Part shown: piece after piece, positions 23,198 through 41,514 of the stretch
Layout of the letters: the number at the start of each line of letters is the position of its first letter
Position numbering within the stretch: position 1 is the first letter of the stretch
Assembly: GCF_043641665.1 (NCBI RefSeq)
Contig: NC_092189.1
Coordinates: forward strand, 11,680,333 to 11,744,332
Source: Enoplosus armatus
Taxonomy: Eukaryota; Chordata; Actinopteri; Centrarchiformes; Enoplosidae
DNA: 64,000 nt
Direction: 5' to 3'
Notes under the pieces: model-generated
Seen by the model: only the letters and a program-made list of their open reading frames with translations
What the model was told of the DNA's origin: nothing
The model's database searches: none
Position numbers and translations under genes: made by a program

Positions 23198-23218
23198 ATC
23201 TCTGTCCATGGTGCTGAA
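23198..23218 (-). promoter_or_regulatory. RE1/NRSE-like site upstream of A8
   Basis: ATCTCTGTCC then ATGGTGCTGAA on the + strand, 17 of 21 positions matching RE1 on the minus strand. 594 bp before the A8 ATG. Confidence 0.65.
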
Positions 23219-23547
23219 CGTGAGGGCTCTGTTTGCCCAGTGCGTGTTCATTAATTGTAAACGATATAGCAAACCACTCACTTACGTCATCTGTTTTAAT
23301 TCATATCACTTGTTATTATGATATCAATATATTCTCACGTGTTGCGGAGAATCTTCTCGACGTTTTGAAAAGTTTTGCTCTCTGCCTTTATTGAAAGGAA
23401 GTTTTGTGTTGTCAGCGAGCTGCCACACCATCCATTTTCATTCAGCTGACTATGTGGGCACTATTTCTAGATAAAAGAAAAATATAAATATATACATTTC
23501 AGCTAAGCTGCTACTGGCTTTTGGTTTTCCGCAATGACAATTTTCAT

Positions 23548-23563
23548 CGCATGGTGTCAGTGT
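23548..23563 (+). promoter_or_regulatory. CSE-like promoter element of A8
   Basis: CGCATGGTGTCAGTGT, 249 bp before the ATG. The following AATAGAAAAAG is where A6 and A7 have TATAAAAA, so the TATA box is mutated here. Confidence 0.75.
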
Positions 23564-23811
23564 AATAGAAAAAGTCAGCATTGCATGTGCTTGTCGTCGG
23601 TGGATTTTGGTTCCACCTCTTGCTGGCTTTTTCAGTTCGATGTTAACAGTCGTTTCTGTTCTCACTGCTGCCTTTGAAAATACTCTGTTTGCCCTCGTGT
23701 ACGTCGCTGTGAGAAAAGGATGAATAATTTCACACATGGAAGAGTTGGATTCTGACATTATAACGCAGTTACCGTTTTTGTGACGGATTAAGGATGATAT
23801 CGGGTTTAACC

Positions 23812-26169
23812 ATGGAACAAAGAAGATACGAGACACGAAGTGCGCGAGGATGTTTGGTCGGCTGTGTGGTTGCTCTGCTTTTGTGGAACGTAGCCTCGGC
23901 ACAAATACGATATTCAGTTTCGGAGGAAGTTAACGAAGGAACTGTGGTTGGAAATATAGCAAAAGACCTCGGTTTAGATAAAAGCACTTTGAAAGAAAGA
24001 AAGTATCGGATTGTTTCAAGTACTGCGGATCCCCTTTTCCATGTAAATCAGAATGATGGCGTCCTGTATGTGAGCCGAAAGATTGACAGAGAAGAGGTGT
24101 GTGTGCAAAGCAGTTTATGTTTGATAAATCTGAAAACGGTACTAGAAAATCCACTGGAGGTACACTATGTTGGAGTGGAGGTTCTGGATGTAAATGACCA
24201 TTCTCCCAGTTTCCAAGATGAAGAGAAAACGTTGGAGGTTTACGAGTCCGTGTTACCTGGAGTACGTATTCCGCTACAACCCGCAAGAGATCCAGACGGA
24301 GGTCCTTTCTCTGTTCAGCACTATAAACTCAGCACCAATGACCACTTCCGTTTGGAAGTTAAGGATAAAGGAGAAGATGGTAAAATACCTTTATTAATTG
24401 TGCAAAAATCTTTGGATAGGGAGGCAGCAAGAAGCCACGCATTAGTGCTGACAGCACTGGATGGAGGGAAACCTCCAAAATCTGGCGAAATAAATATTCT
24501 AGTCAATGTTTTGGATATTAATGACAACGCACCTGTGTTCTCTAAAGATGTGTATTCTGTGATGCTAAATGAAAATGCTCCAGTAGGTACAACAGTCATA
24601 CAAGTGAATGCAACTGATTTAGATGACGGCACGAACGGAGAGGTAGTTTACTCATTTAGCAGTATTGTAAATCGTAGGTTATTAAATCTTTTTGATATTA
24701 ATCCATCAACAGGTGAAATAACTGTTAAAGGTTTGATAGATTATGAGGAAAAAGACAGATATGAGATTGAAATTCAAGCATCAGATAAAGGTTTTGCTCC
24801 TCTGGCTACACAAAAAAGCGTCATTATCAAGATAGTTGACGTTAATGATAATGCACCTGAGATTGAGGTTACCTCATTTTCAAGCTCCATCGCTGAAGAT
24901 TCCAGACCTGGAACTACAGTTGCCCTTATCAGTGTAAATGACTTGGACTCTGGTCTCAATGGAAAGGTTATTTGCACCACAGATGAGGATGTTCCTTTTG
25001 CTTTAACACCATCTTTACAAGACAAAATGTATTCATTAGTCACCAAATCGCCTCTGGACAGAGAGAAACAGTCACAATATGACCTGACAATAACTGCAAA
25101 AGACGCTGGTCAACCTCCATTATCATCTGAAAAGACAATAAGCGTCGTGGTGTCAGATGTAAATGACAACAGACCACAGTTTTCACTGAGTCCCTATACT
25201 TTCTACGTCACTGAAGCAAATGAGCCAGGAGTCTCCGTGTTTTCTGTTAAAGCTTTTGATCGTGATGACAACGACAATGCTCATATCTCCTATCATATTC
25301 TCAGAGATAGAAGCAAAGAAAATAAATTGGCTTCTTTTCTAAACATAAATAGTGAAAATGGAGATATTTTGGCACTAAAAAGTTTTGACTTTGAAACTCT
25401 GAAAACGTTTCAGTTCCAAGTTGTTGCCACAGATTCTGGAACTCCGTCACTAAGCAGCAACGTCACAGTGAACGTGTTCATTCTGGATCAGAACGACAAC
25501 GCTCCAGTCATCCTGTATCCAGTCAGCTCTAACGGTTCTGCTGAAGGTGTGGAGGAGATTCCCCGCAATGTGAACGCAGGACACTTGGTGACTAAAGTCA
25601 GAGCCTATGACGCTGATATAGGATATAACGGCTGGTTACTGTTTTCACTGCAGGAAGTTACTGACCACAGTCTCTTTGGTTTGGACCGCTATACAGGACA
25701 GATCCGAACACTTCGCTCTTTCACAGAGACAGACGAGGCTGAGCATAAACTGCTCATACTGGTGAAAGACAATGGGAACGTTTCACTCTCAGCAACAGCT
25801 ACTGTGATTATCAAACTTGTGGAGCCCAAAGAGGCTTTTGCAGCTTCTGATGTTAAAAGTGCAACAAAGGATGAGAAGGGGACTGATGTGACTTTTTACC
25901 TGATGATAACTTTGGGTTCAGTTTCAGTACTTTTTCTCATCAGTATCGTTGTGCTGATTGCAATGCAGTGCTCCAAAACCACAGACTATACTTCTAAATA
26001 TCTACAAGAGCCTAATTATGATGGGACGCTGTGTCACAGCATCCAGTACAGATCTGGAGACAAACGGTACATGCTAGTTGGACCCAGAATGAGTATAGGA
26101 TCTACTATAGTCCCGGGCAGCCATGCGAATACACTGGTGCTCCCTGACAGGAGGTTGACATCTGGAGAG
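23812..26169 (+). CDS. Clustered protocadherin variable exon A8
   Basis: A 786-codon variable exon: start [14 protein letters not shown] (an in-frame ATG at 23,794 gives MISGLT before it), signal peptide ending WNVASA, EC1 from [14 protein letters not shown] with CVQSSLC, EC2-EC6, transmembrane helix, 66-residue tail. EC2 is the most distinctive part ([18 protein letters not shown] and [11 protein letters not shown]). EC4 and the EC5 start are nearly the same as in A6 and A9. Private changes: [10 protein letters not shown] in the transmembrane helix and RRLTSGE at the tail end, where the others have RRRASGE. It shares the DEKG linker and SKTTD tail with A6 rather than with its tandem partner A9. 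Intron retention adds VRHI. Confidence 0.95.
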
Positions 26170-27162
26170 GTAAGGCATATTTAAACAAGCATTTGTTTTT
26201 CCAAAGAATTACATTTATATTTAAGCATTGGGCACTAATAAATATATCTTGGGGAAACCCACGTGTTTATAATTAATGTACCAGATAAAACCTTCATATT
26301 CAACAAACAATATCTGCCAAATAAACTTGTTAGCCATACGGTAACAATGTACATTTCTGAAAAGTTTTAATTGTCCATGTTTCACTTTTTTTCCAACACA
26401 TGAATGGAGAAAGTAAAGAATTAATGCATGGTTAAGTTGTTTAAGCAAATCAAACTCATGACAGTGGAAACATCATGATCTGTATTAAGCGGAGAGAAAG
26501 CTTTTGATTACTTAAAAGTGAACTTAACTTCATATTTCAGATTAGTTGCTTTTGAACACAATTTCTATTATTTTCTATGATAGCAGTGGCGTGTCTGATG
26601 ACCATTTTATTATCTTTTCACTGCACATATACTGTACTATATGCTTTCCTGGGGCCTTGGTATGGTTTTGAAAACAACTGGATTCATTGGCAACTCTTGA
26701 GTTTTTCTTGGCAAGTTTGATCTTATGTCGTTTAAGGACACATTTTCTTTAATGATATAGAGATGAACCTGGACTACGTTAATATAAACAGCGAAACAGA
26801 CTGAAACTCTCATTGTCTTTCTTTTCATACTGTCTTTCTACCTAATTCTCATTTTCTACAGTTGGAGGATATTTAAAAATTGCGGGTATAACTGACTGAA
26901 ACCATATTTTCTCAGGTGTAATTAGATGAGGATAGTCATTCTTCAAAAAAACAAGAGCTGACTGATTTTAGATACATGAGTGTGCTCCATCAGCACGCCT
27001 TTACTATACCTAGCCCACAGTCAACCATAGGCAACAATAAATATGCATAAGGTTTGACAGCATGGAAAAAGTTAAATAAGCCAGTTTCAATAATACATTA
27101 TAAGCAAACTTGACAGGGAATAATATTACAAAATGAAGTTGGACAGAAGGGAGGTTGGTGTA

Positions 27163-27183
27163 ATCGCTGTCTATGGTGCTGAA
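27163..27183 (-). promoter_or_regulatory. RE1/NRSE-like site upstream of A9
   Basis: ATCGCTGTCT then ATGGTGCTGAA on the + strand, 17 of 21 positions matching RE1 on the minus strand. 600 bp before the A9 ATG. Confidence 0.6.
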
Positions 27184-27519
27184 CATGTTTGCTCTCATTT
27201 TCCAGTAAGTGCTGATAAATTATATTAATCCACAGTGACTTTATCTCAGTGTTTGAATTCATAAAACTTAATCTTATGAAGTAAACATATTACCACGTGT
27301 TGGGTAGAATATTCTCAAAATTTTGAAAGGTTTTTTTTTTCTGTTTATTAGAAGGAGGCTTTGTGTTAAGAGTGAGCAGCCTCCTCATCTATTTCCATTC
27401 ACCCCACCGTTTTTGGTTACTGTTTTGAGATAAATACAAAATAATTAAACACACAGACAACATATGCCATTCAGCTTAAGTGCCACGGGCTTTTGATTTT
27501 CTGTAGTAAGAATTTAGAT

Positions 27520-27535
27520 CGCATGGTGTCAGTGT
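27520..27535 (+). promoter_or_regulatory. CSE-like promoter element of A9
   Basis: CGCATGGTGTCAGTGT, 248 bp before the ATG, followed by AATAGGAAAAG in place of a TATA box. Confidence 0.75.
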
Positions 27536-27782
27536 AATAGGAAAAGTCAGCATTACATGTGGTTGTCGTCAGTGCAGTTTGGTTCCACCTCTTGATAGCT
27601 TCCCCAGATCGTTGTTAACAGTCGTTTCTGAGCTCACTGCTGCTTTTGGAAATAGTCTGTTTGCCCTCATGTCTGTCGTTGTGAGAAGAGAACGAATATT
27701 TTCACACATGGGACTATTGTATTCGATCATTGCAATGCAGTTTTAATCTTGTGAATGATTACCGATGATTTCGGGTTTAACC

Positions 27783-30140
<2,358 letters not shown>

Positions 30141-30628
30141 GTAAGAAAACTGCTATAGCCAATTAATGGATCTATGAAAGTTATTATTATTCATTATACG
30201 TTTCATATTATAGGTTTTAATTATCCATTCAAGATCACGTCTAATTATTGTATATTCTGAAATGGTTTGGACCTTTTTCCTTTCATCCTCAGCAGGCAAT
30301 GGAAACGTTTAAGAACTGCAAAAGCCACTTAAAAACAAGTTTTTGTCATTGAAAGTTATCTGCACTGTAACGTCAGCTCGCATGGTGTCACTGCTTGTGA
30401 AAATGAACGACTCTCGGTTGAACATCCTCTACGTCAGTAGTTTTGTGCCATTTCTCGACACGGTGCACTTGTGCTTTTGGGGCGAGGGCTTCAAATCTTT
30501 GACTCATTCACCAACATTTTTCTTATATCGAGCTATTGTTATTTTGGTCGAAATGGGAGTTCCTGTGTAGTCTCATTTTAATTTCTAACCGTTCGTAATC
30601 GTTTTGCTTTGTTTATTTTTAATCCAAC
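30141..30628 (+). other. Spacer A9-A10 with promoter of A10
   Basis: A 488-bp spacer with one CSE (30,379-30,394). No RE1-like site could be found, unlike in the four preceding spacers. A 75-codon reading frame at 30,343-30,570 has no recognisable content. Confidence 0.6.
30379..30394 (+). promoter_or_regulatory. CSE-like promoter element of A10
   Basis: CGCATGGTGTCACTGC, 235 bp before the A10 ATG. It differs from A4/A6-A9 only at its 3' end (GTCACTGC for GTCAGTGT). Confidence 0.7.
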
Positions 30629-32980
<2,352 letters not shown>

Positions 32981-34466
32981 GTAAGAAAGGTCACTTTATT
33001 TCAAGGCATTCTGGTATGAATGCCAGTGATAGAGGAGATACAGATCCCAATGATTGCCAAAAGTACTGAATCACATCACCTATTCCTAATAACTGGATAG
33101 AAATGGACCTCAGACCTAAAATTAATTTCTGGGGGAAATGAGGAGATTATGTGTTGGTATGAGACTGCTGAGTTAAGTTGTTAGTTTACAGGTGGTGGTA
33201 TGGTTGGTTCTCACACAGCCCAGAGTGTTAATTGATAAGTAAATAACACATTGGACTGCAATTAGTTTGCTGTGTTTTTGTTACCTTAATTGTGTGTTGT
33301 CCCTATGTACTTAACAATGAAATTTTCCAAGAAATTATACAAGCGTGTAAAATATATAGATTTTGTGTTGGTTATGTGGATTGTTGTGAAATATTGGTAA
33401 AATGAGTTCTTAAAAGTTTCCATAAATAGCAGTATATACGCTTTCTTGTGACACTGAAGAGACAGTTGCTTTCAAGAACAAGAGAACATATCTAAAGCAC
33501 ACTCTTTCCTTCAGAATATGAATGCCTCTAAACTGTTATATTGTGTCTATTTAGTATTTCATCACATTTGACTTCTTTCAGACCTTTGAGAACTTTGTAT
33601 TCAGTGCACTGACCCAGTTTGACTATTAATTATTTAAACGTTTAAATGTGCCTATTTAAGGCCATGTGCTTTTGTGTCATAGTAGATCATGAATTTGCTT
33701 TGAAACCTAATTAATGCCTCACAAATGCCTTCACACAATGAAGGATAGTTTATTCCAGTAACTGTCCTAACATCCGCATCATTTGAGCTACTGCATCTGG
33801 CCTTCCTCGTCTGATATAATGTTCTTTCAGTAAATACATTTCCAGATAGTCATTTGAAAAAGACATGTTAAAAGATATAATTTGTGTTTAACTCTGAGAG
33901 TACAGAGGTCTGTGTGTTTTACACGCTTTATGTTTTGGGTTTTTTTTGCACTATTTCTATATTTTGCTCTGTGCGCCTATCTATTAGGGTTGTTACGTGT
34001 GTGTAAAGAGAGTAACTGACCGACAGACAGAGTTACTTGAGGTCTGTGCTCGATGATGTAGTTGAGGTGATTCAGTGGTCCATGAATGGCTGCAGCTACG
34101 ACAGAGAGAGGGGGAGAGAGAGAGCCTGCGGCTGGTGTGCAGTGAATCACAATGTACAGCCAGTCAGGTGGGGCTGGGGCACTTTGCTTCAGCAGGGATC
34201 TCCATTCATTACAGGACTGCAAAGCAGCAAGCCATATATTTTTACCATTTTTCATTTGTTTGGCTTGTTGTGCTTTGGACTTGAAAAATACTAGGCAGTG
34301 GTGTAAAAGAGTGCATACAGTGCATACAGTCATATATTATAATATACTATACAAGCTTCTGTGCAGATGAGCCCTTTTGACTGACTAAAAAATAGGTCAT
34401 ATTTTACCACATGTGTGAAGGTCTGCATGCTTGGCTTCTGGGCTGATTCTCTGTCGAACACTGTGC

Positions 34467-34481
34467 GTTGCCCATAGCAAC
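34467..34481. promoter_or_regulatory. RFX X-box motif
   Basis: GTTGCCCATAGCAAC fits the RFX-factor X-box form GTNRCC-N(0-3)-RGYAAC exactly with a 3-bp spacer. It lies about 1.5 kb past the end of array A, close to a G-rich tract. Function is inferred. Confidence 0.5.
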
Positions 34482-34575
34482 ACACGAGGAGATCCACCTC
34501 TCTGAGTCTACTGGTTTCCACAGACTAGCATGCGTTCAGCGGTCTTAGCAACAGCAGCGGAAGAGGATGAAGCAG

Positions 34576-34590
34576 GGAGGGAGGGAGGGA
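34576..34590 (+). other. G-quadruplex-type motif in a purine-rich tract
   Basis: GGGAGGGAGGGAGGG, four G3 runs with single-base loops, inside a purine-rich segment (about 34,555-34,625) that continues with GGAGGGGGGAGGGG. This meets the usual intramolecular G4 pattern. It could equally be plain low-complexity DNA. Confidence 0.6.
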
Positions 34591-36249
34591 TAGAGAGAGC
34601 AGCAGAGGAGGGGGGAGGGGAAGTGGCTTTTGTATGGCTCATCGATAGACGTCTCACAATATTTAATGAAAATGGGTTTATTTAGATAGAAACACATGGA
34701 TTATGTCAGGGAGATCTCCATTGTAAATCAGGCAACAGATGGTGCAGATATGGAGGCAACAGTGAAGGTGGAAATAGTTGAGCTTCTAATTAGATATTTT
34801 ATAGTATGGAGATAATCTTTTCTTTCAAACAACTGGGTCAACCTTAGATTTCCTACCTAGAAAATGACTGTCAGAAAAACATGTATTTTAAGACTGTCAT
34901 TAAGTTTGTCTTTGTTCAAAGCTGATCATCATGTGAAATAAAGCAGTAAGCCAGAGTGGAGTATGAATGCAAGAAGGGAGAGTATCAGTTCAGATTCAGA
35001 GTAAAGCAGCAGCTCGGCTTCATGAAGGAGAGAATGAACACACTTTCTCTGCAGTTCCTCTGTCCAGTTTTATTAAGTGCTCTGCTGGATAGCAATAACG
35101 TCCTCTCAGTGTGTATGTGCGCATGTCTGCATATTTTATGTGCACATGTTTGTGTGTGAGGCATTGGGTGTTTTGCAATACAGCAGCAGTGCTAAGCTGT
35201 GCCTGGACAGCAGATGCCCAGAAAAGATTTATTGATGTGATTAAAAATGGGTGCATCTCATTAAACATAAAAAGTACAGGGTTGTGTTCGGTTACACTGT
35301 GAGCTGGTCGTTTGTGAGAAAGACTCGTCTCTTACTGAACTGTATATCACTGTACTTTGCCCTGGCATTTTTGGGAGAGAAAAATGGATGCGAGGAGGAG
35401 TGGATGAATTGCAAGTGGGGTCATGAGCTATATTCAGAAATGTATGGGATGTGTCTTGGTCAACTGATGAATCACGACGTTATGTTTGGTCATGCTAATT
35501 GTTTTTGCCTTGATGCAGGCACAATCAACACAATTTAGGATTTCTTGTTTTGTAACTGTGATCCTGATTTTGATCTGAAACATGAACTATAAAAACAGGA
35601 GCCTATGAGCTGAGTACAGCATGTCTATCACAGAATACTTTCATTCTGTATGCTCTCTTAAGCGGGGTGTGGCTGCTTGCTCCACTGGCTTTGTATGTCT
35701 GCTTGGCTGGCTCAGTAGATCAGTGCAATTGTGTTTGCATGCCGAGAGTCTGCACTGAAAATCATTCACAGTGCAATGACCCTTGTGTTTTGTGTGTCTG
35801 TGTATGTTGTCTTTGTTAAGTGGGTGAGAGCATTTTCCTCATTAAACCGTATTCAGTGTCATAGGGAGGACAAGCTAAATGTCAGAGATAGAGGAGACAG
35901 CTGTTACAACAAGACTGTATGTACTGTAGGTGCTATTATTTCAGCCGCTTGAGAGAAGTTGCCTTATTTTATTTGGCAGCTCTTTTGCATTCACACATAC
36001 AAAAATGCTGACAGCTTCCTCCCAAGCAAACTCGTCTCCCTGTGATCCACTCTTTGCCTTTGCTTTCTAACTTTATCTGCATCCAGCTCCCTTACCCCTT
36101 TACCCACATTTGATGTAAACCTTTCAAAACGTGTTCTGTTGCATTATCTCCTTTTTATTTCACTGTCCATTCTCGACTCCCCTCGACAAACTGCATACCC
36201 CATCTTTGCCGTTTTTTGTTAGATTACAATATGAATGTCATTCTATAAG

Positions 36250-36545
36250 AAACCATTCCTTGTAGCACTCCCTGTTCTATTCTGCCTCTGCTCTGTTCTG
36301 TTTCATGCTGTGGCCTGCTTTTCCTTCCCTCTCTGTCTCCACACTATTCCTCTCCTCCTTCTTTACCCTCCATATTGATATCACTCTCAGTTTCCCCCTC
36401 CCCCATCCCACTCTTGGCCTCCTTTTCCCGCTTTTATGTTTGTCCTTCGTTTCCTCTTTCATATGCCACCCCTTTCTGTCTCGCTATCGTTTTCTGTCTT
36501 TCTTTCTGTAGTCTATCCTCTCTCTCTCTCTCTGTCGTTCTGCCA
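36250..36545 (+). repeat. Pyrimidine-rich tract
   Basis: About 300 bp dominated by C and T on the + strand (TTCCTTCCCTCTCTGTCTCC, TCTCTCTCTCTCTCTG). It produces several overlapping Ser/Leu/Phe-rich spurious reading frames. Low-complexity sequence. Confidence 0.7.
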
Positions 36546-38316
36546 CATGCTCTTTAGCTGTGTGTTGCTATGCCTCATGCCTGTAGGGTTGTGGCTGTGG
36601 ATGCTGCATGTGCTGTTGTGTGTCAGTAGGGCACATTCTCTCTTATTGCTCCAGCTTTGTGGCGCCACTCACATTGAGGTCAGCAGCATTGATGGTAATC
36701 AAATTTACACACACAGTAGGGTACAACGAAAACATCTAATATCTTTATGTTCACACTTCACACACACCATATCGCACATACTCACATATGCCTAATCCTT
36801 ACCTAACCTTACAGAAAGGCACTTTCACAGCATAAAGGGGGCTGGATGGATAGAGGGGGAAGACATGCAGAGAGCAAGAAAACAGAGCATAAGGAGAGCA
36901 TGCTCCCTTGGTGATATTGTTACTCGCGGAGAGAAAGAAAGACACATCCACTGTGACAATTATATCAATCACAAAAAATCAGATATCCTGCAATGACTGA
37001 AGATGTAATGTCTTAAAATATCATAAAGATGTGTCTTTTTTTCACAGTTTAAGAGCTTCTTCTCAGTAACCTCTGTTATGCAACATGAAGATTGTACCCA
37101 ACAACTTCCTTCTCAATACATTTAATCTTCCATCTCAAACCTTCACCACCGAGATGAGACTAATACAGACAACTGCTCCCAAACATGCAAAATTGACCAA
37201 ACAATAACACAGGCTCATGTCACTGAGTAGCTGTTTAATGATGTTTAATAGTGGAACTAATTATAGCTTCTGTATCTCAATGCTCATTCTCTCTTGTTCA
37301 GTATTCTGTAAACCACATTAAATTAATGCATGGTTGTTCTATCCAAGATGTTAGTTTAAACTATTCTATCTGTGCCCTTCTCTCAACTGTGTTAGTTTGC
37401 AAACTTGACGTTTCTATATACTCTGTTCCTCTGTTGGCTCTCTCTCTCTTTGTGTGAAATATCTTTCTATTAATTTCTATCTCCTGCAAACCTTGCCTTC
37501 CTTTGTTCGATCAGGTCAGTAATTTAAAGCCACTTACTGTACAGCTGGACTCAATGATCACTGAGATAAGCCCTCCCACCACTTGACTATTAGATTCTGC
37601 TCCTCTACGCTCTCTTTTCCCATCTTTGTTGCAGTTTCTTATCAGAAAAAACAACCACAAGCATTCAGTGTGGCTAAAAAGCACAGTGCATGATTTAAAA
37701 CGTTGATACAGCTGAATTGTGGAGGCAGGTAATTAGCAATGTATATAATGTAACGTATAGCAGCTTAGGCCTGCCACTGACCATACTGACTGGTTTAAGA
37801 AACAACCCTGATATTTTTGTATATTTTCTCCAAATAGCCCTGAGTTAGGTCTGGCAGTGCAACAATACTCACTGAATAGTACTTAAACAATGGCAATTAT
37901 ATCTGTATATCTAGAGCAATGCTTTTCCATTTTGTCCTTTGCTTGGTTTTAACATCTGATAACATAACACCATACTGGGTTAGTTCAGAGTGCCAGTAAG
38001 CATTTATATTTTCTGTGTCACTGAGTATTGATTTTTTTTATCATCAGTCATTTACAGTTGACAAAGTTGACTGGAGAGTTATTTTTAACTGATTAAGCTG
38101 ATGTGTCTCTCTGGATGGAGGAAGGGAAGTGGTATATCAACTTTGGTTGTTGACTATTATATTAGCATTGTGTTCATTAATAGTTACATTCACATTTGCT
38201 GTATTAGGTTCTATTGTATTGTGCCACATAGACTTCAGGCTGTCCAGATGCTGCTGAACTCTTTGTTATCTGGGCTGATCCTAGATGCACTCTCCCTGTT
38301 TGTTCATGTGCTGGTC

Positions 38317-38330
38317 AGTGTGTGTGTGCG

Positions 38331-38407
<77 letters not shown>
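38317..38407 (+). repeat. (GT)n microsatellite
   Basis: About 90 bp of TG/GT repeats with a few interruptions (GTGCGTG, GTGTTTG). The longest simple repeat in the window. It accounts for the cysteine/valine-rich reading frames around 38,101-38,536. Confidence 0.95.
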
Positions 38408-38410
<3 letters not shown>

Positions 38411-40719
38411 AATCAGCTTTTCCTCTTTGCAGACCAGTCAGGTGATTTGGTGTTAGTGAATCAGGAATTTGTTATTGTGAATGTCAGCAAGGACAGGCAC
38501 TGCTGCAGTGCAGCGTATAGAGTATTTGGTCAATAAGCTGTTTGTGTATCTCTGTGTAGTGCTGTACTTTAAACGCAGAGTGGCAGAGAAGGGTGGGACA
38601 AAGACGTGAAATGTCTCTTCTCTGTATCACATTAGACTAACTATAAATTAATATTCCTCAGTATTATAGCATATACATTTTGACTTTACTCCACACTTGA
38701 AACCATGTTATGTTTCTAATGGGGACTATTTGGCAATGACATTAAATTAACTAGTAACAACACAACATACAGATGTACTACATTTTTTTGCCTCTGGGTT
38801 AACAGGGCAACATCAGAGTCAGTGGGCCAAAAAATTCATTGTGGGCTGCATTCACAACTGTGGGCCAAGACTCCCTGGCACAGCTCCTTTCGCTCTTGTC
38901 ATTTGTCCTAGAACATGACGAGACTGGTTCAGAGCCATGTGTGGCTTTGATGTAAATTGGCCCAGGCTAGTCAGTATTCTTAAGTATATGGGTCAAATCT
39001 GGTTCTTCATGTTGATAGAGACATGTCAGTTATATTTGTGAGCTCGTCCAGAAAGCCTGACCTGGTTACCTTTGTGTCTTAGCAAATAGTAAAGATAAAT
39101 AATACATTTCTTTAAAAATCTGTAAATTCTTTTTCTGCCTCACCCCTCTCTCTTTCTGGTGAGCAGGTCTGACCCTTTCTCCTTTCCACCACTCAGTTAT
39201 ATAAGCCCTCAGCTTCATTATGTCTCAGTCCATTGACTCATGGCTGTGTGGATGAGTCCTATAGGTTGGACTTTGCCACTCTCATTTTAGAATCACTCCA
39301 CTGCAGCTGCATCAAGGCACTGAGGCCTTTCTCTGGGGTGTTAACCGGGTCTACTTCTATGAGCATTAACAACATTGCACTAATGAAAACCATTTGTGCA
39401 CACTGTCTTTATGTGTCACTTTAAATCCATGCTGGATGATATGAGTTTTGCTCGGGGTTTTGCATCATGCTGGCGTGCTCTCTTGCTTTGTTTTTGAATG
39501 AACCGATCTGTTAACAATGTAATAATTTACCAGGAATAGCAATATTAACACAATAAAAGCGCTGAACAACCTGCATCTGTTTGTCTGATATAAGAACCAG
39601 TGCTTGATAGCTTTGTTAGGTGCAGTTAGCTCTGTGCTATGTTTGAATCGCTTTTTTTTTCTGAATCAACAGAGATCAGAACAGATGTGGGTCTGCACTG
39701 CTCTTGTTTGGCATCAGTGCTCATACAGCCACAACATCTGCTGCTGTGCTCAGGTCATCACTGCAGGCTGGAGGATTGAACTGACTAAGGGGTCAGCGCA
39801 AGGCTGCGTGCAAGACAGCCAGCTATTAAGTGGGGAACTAGTGAATACTGATTGAAAATCCCCTTTAAGTTCAACCTGTTGCTAACCTAAGAGTGTCCAG
39901 TGTCCTGAGATCTAGATTTACGGGGCGGGGTTGTGATCTCTGATTGAAAGAATGCATGAATGGGTGAGGGAAGTCGAGTGTCAGCTGTTTCGACATTGGA
40001 TGCAGCCTTGTTAAGAGGATTGCCTTCTTACAGCAGTGTCCCTGCACTGCTCGCTGTGGGATAGATGGGGTATATGGCCACAATTGCCATACACTTGTCT
40101 GATTAATAGCATATGTTGTATTTATTTCTGGCCACGCGTGGATGAGATCAGATGTTGGCTGTTAGAGGGATCCAGTCTCTAGCTGCAGGGTTCCTCTTTC
40201 CCCTGTGGCTATTTGCCCTTGCCTAGTGCCCCCACTACGCATCTTGGGTAATTGCTCAGCCTTGTTTTGCAGTGCATTCTTATTTCTCTGAATGTTGCCT
40301 GTTTGGATCTTCACAACTATAAATCTGTATAGTCAAGCTTATGTGTGTTTATGACTTATTTAATGTAGCTGCAACACATTATTGTTGTCCTGACTTTTTT
40401 ACATGATTAGCCAGGAGTGCAGAGTGACAGTTGCAGGCTATTGTCTGTGATGTGTGTGTTTGTTCAGTTACAAGGCTTTAACTAGAACGAAACTGTCTGA
40501 AAACGAATGCAGAAGCAACTTGGTTTATATTTTAGAGTAGGTTTCATCTGTTTTGGTTCTGGTCGAACAGGGCATAACTTGCCAATGTGAGCTAATGGAT
40601 ATATTTGTGTCATGCAGAGAGCATATTGCCGCTGTCAGATATAAATAACGACTCCAAATGTGGTGGTGGTTCATGTTTTGATTCTGCATCTCAAAGCAAA
40701 AAAACAAGCCTGAATGTCA

Positions 40720-40762
40720 AACTATACATATATAGTATATATATATGTATATAACTATACAT
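40720..40762. repeat. AT-rich imperfect palindrome
   Basis: ACTATACATATATAGTATAT continuing ATATATGTATATAACTATAC. An AT/TA alternating stretch with dyad character, probably a degenerate (AT)n microsatellite. Confidence 0.6.
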
Positions 40763-40973
40763 TTTTGTTTTTATTTTTACTTGAAAGCTAAAATGTTAAA
40801 GGTGCAAGTTTACACCTGACATCAGTGATGGATTATTTTACAACAAAATAGCTATTTAAAAAAAACGGTACATGTGGTCAATTTGCAGCTTATGTATTTA
40901 CAGAAATATAATTAATTGATCTGTGGTCTGTCAGGACTGCACAGGGAGTCACTGTGCTGCTATCCAGAGTGTT

Positions 40974-40997
40974 TGTGTGTGTGTGTGTGTGTGTGTG
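40974..40997 (+). repeat. (GT)n microsatellite
   Basis: A clean run of about twelve GT units following AGTGTTT. Confidence 0.9.
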
Positions 40998-41514
40998 ATC
41001 ACATGACATTGAAATGGTTATGTGGATACAGAGAGAAAGCCTGTTTTTAACACTGATTAAAGCTACAGCCTGAAACGTCTTATTAGTTTTCTTCTCCATC
41101 ATTTGCCTCCTTCTGGTCCTCTTTCTGAGTGTGAACCAGCGAGCTGTTCTGTACAGTGGGTGAGTCATCCCATCCCACATGTAGCTTTTCATTTTGTGAA
41201 GTTGGTCTGCTGTGTTTATTTTTAGGTGAACCATCTGTCATAAAAAATAAAAAATAAATGAAATCAGGAACTTTGGCGTTTAGGGTTAGTGCTAGTATTA
41301 TTCTATCATGGCATCAGGGAGATTTGGTTATGTGATGCGCTGTAGCCACACACAGCTGAGGTTAGGGTGTGTATGTGTGTGTTTACATATAACATCGCTA
41401 AATGTCCTTCCACGTTTCCCGCCATCTTATTTAGTGGGTGCAGGGTATGAATAAAACAATGAGACATGGGTGTGGAAGATGAGTGTTAATGCTGTAAGCC
41501 TGACTCATATCCCA

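Larger units (their letters stand above)
22539..23811 (+). other. Spacer A7-A8 with promoter of A8
   Basis: A 1.27-kb spacer. The right 750 bp aligns with the A8-A9 spacer (shared ATAGGCAACA, RE1, CSE and GGTTCCACCTCTTG blocks). The left part has no recognisable feature; the short reading frames in it show no family resemblance. Confidence 0.65.
26170..27782 (+). other. Spacer A8-A9 with promoter of A9
   Basis: The longest spacer inside array A (1.6 kb). The left 850 bp is AT-rich and shows no exon, relic or known repeat. The right part duplicates the A7-A8 promoter region. Confidence 0.65.

Noticed and set aside
38060..38095. GACTGGAGA (DWR) as a possible constant-exon start
   Set aside because: Followed by VIFN and a stop, with no proline-asparagine lead and no matching body.
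38101..38536. Cysteine/valine-rich overlapping reading frames
   Set aside because: Translation of a (GT)n microsatellite.
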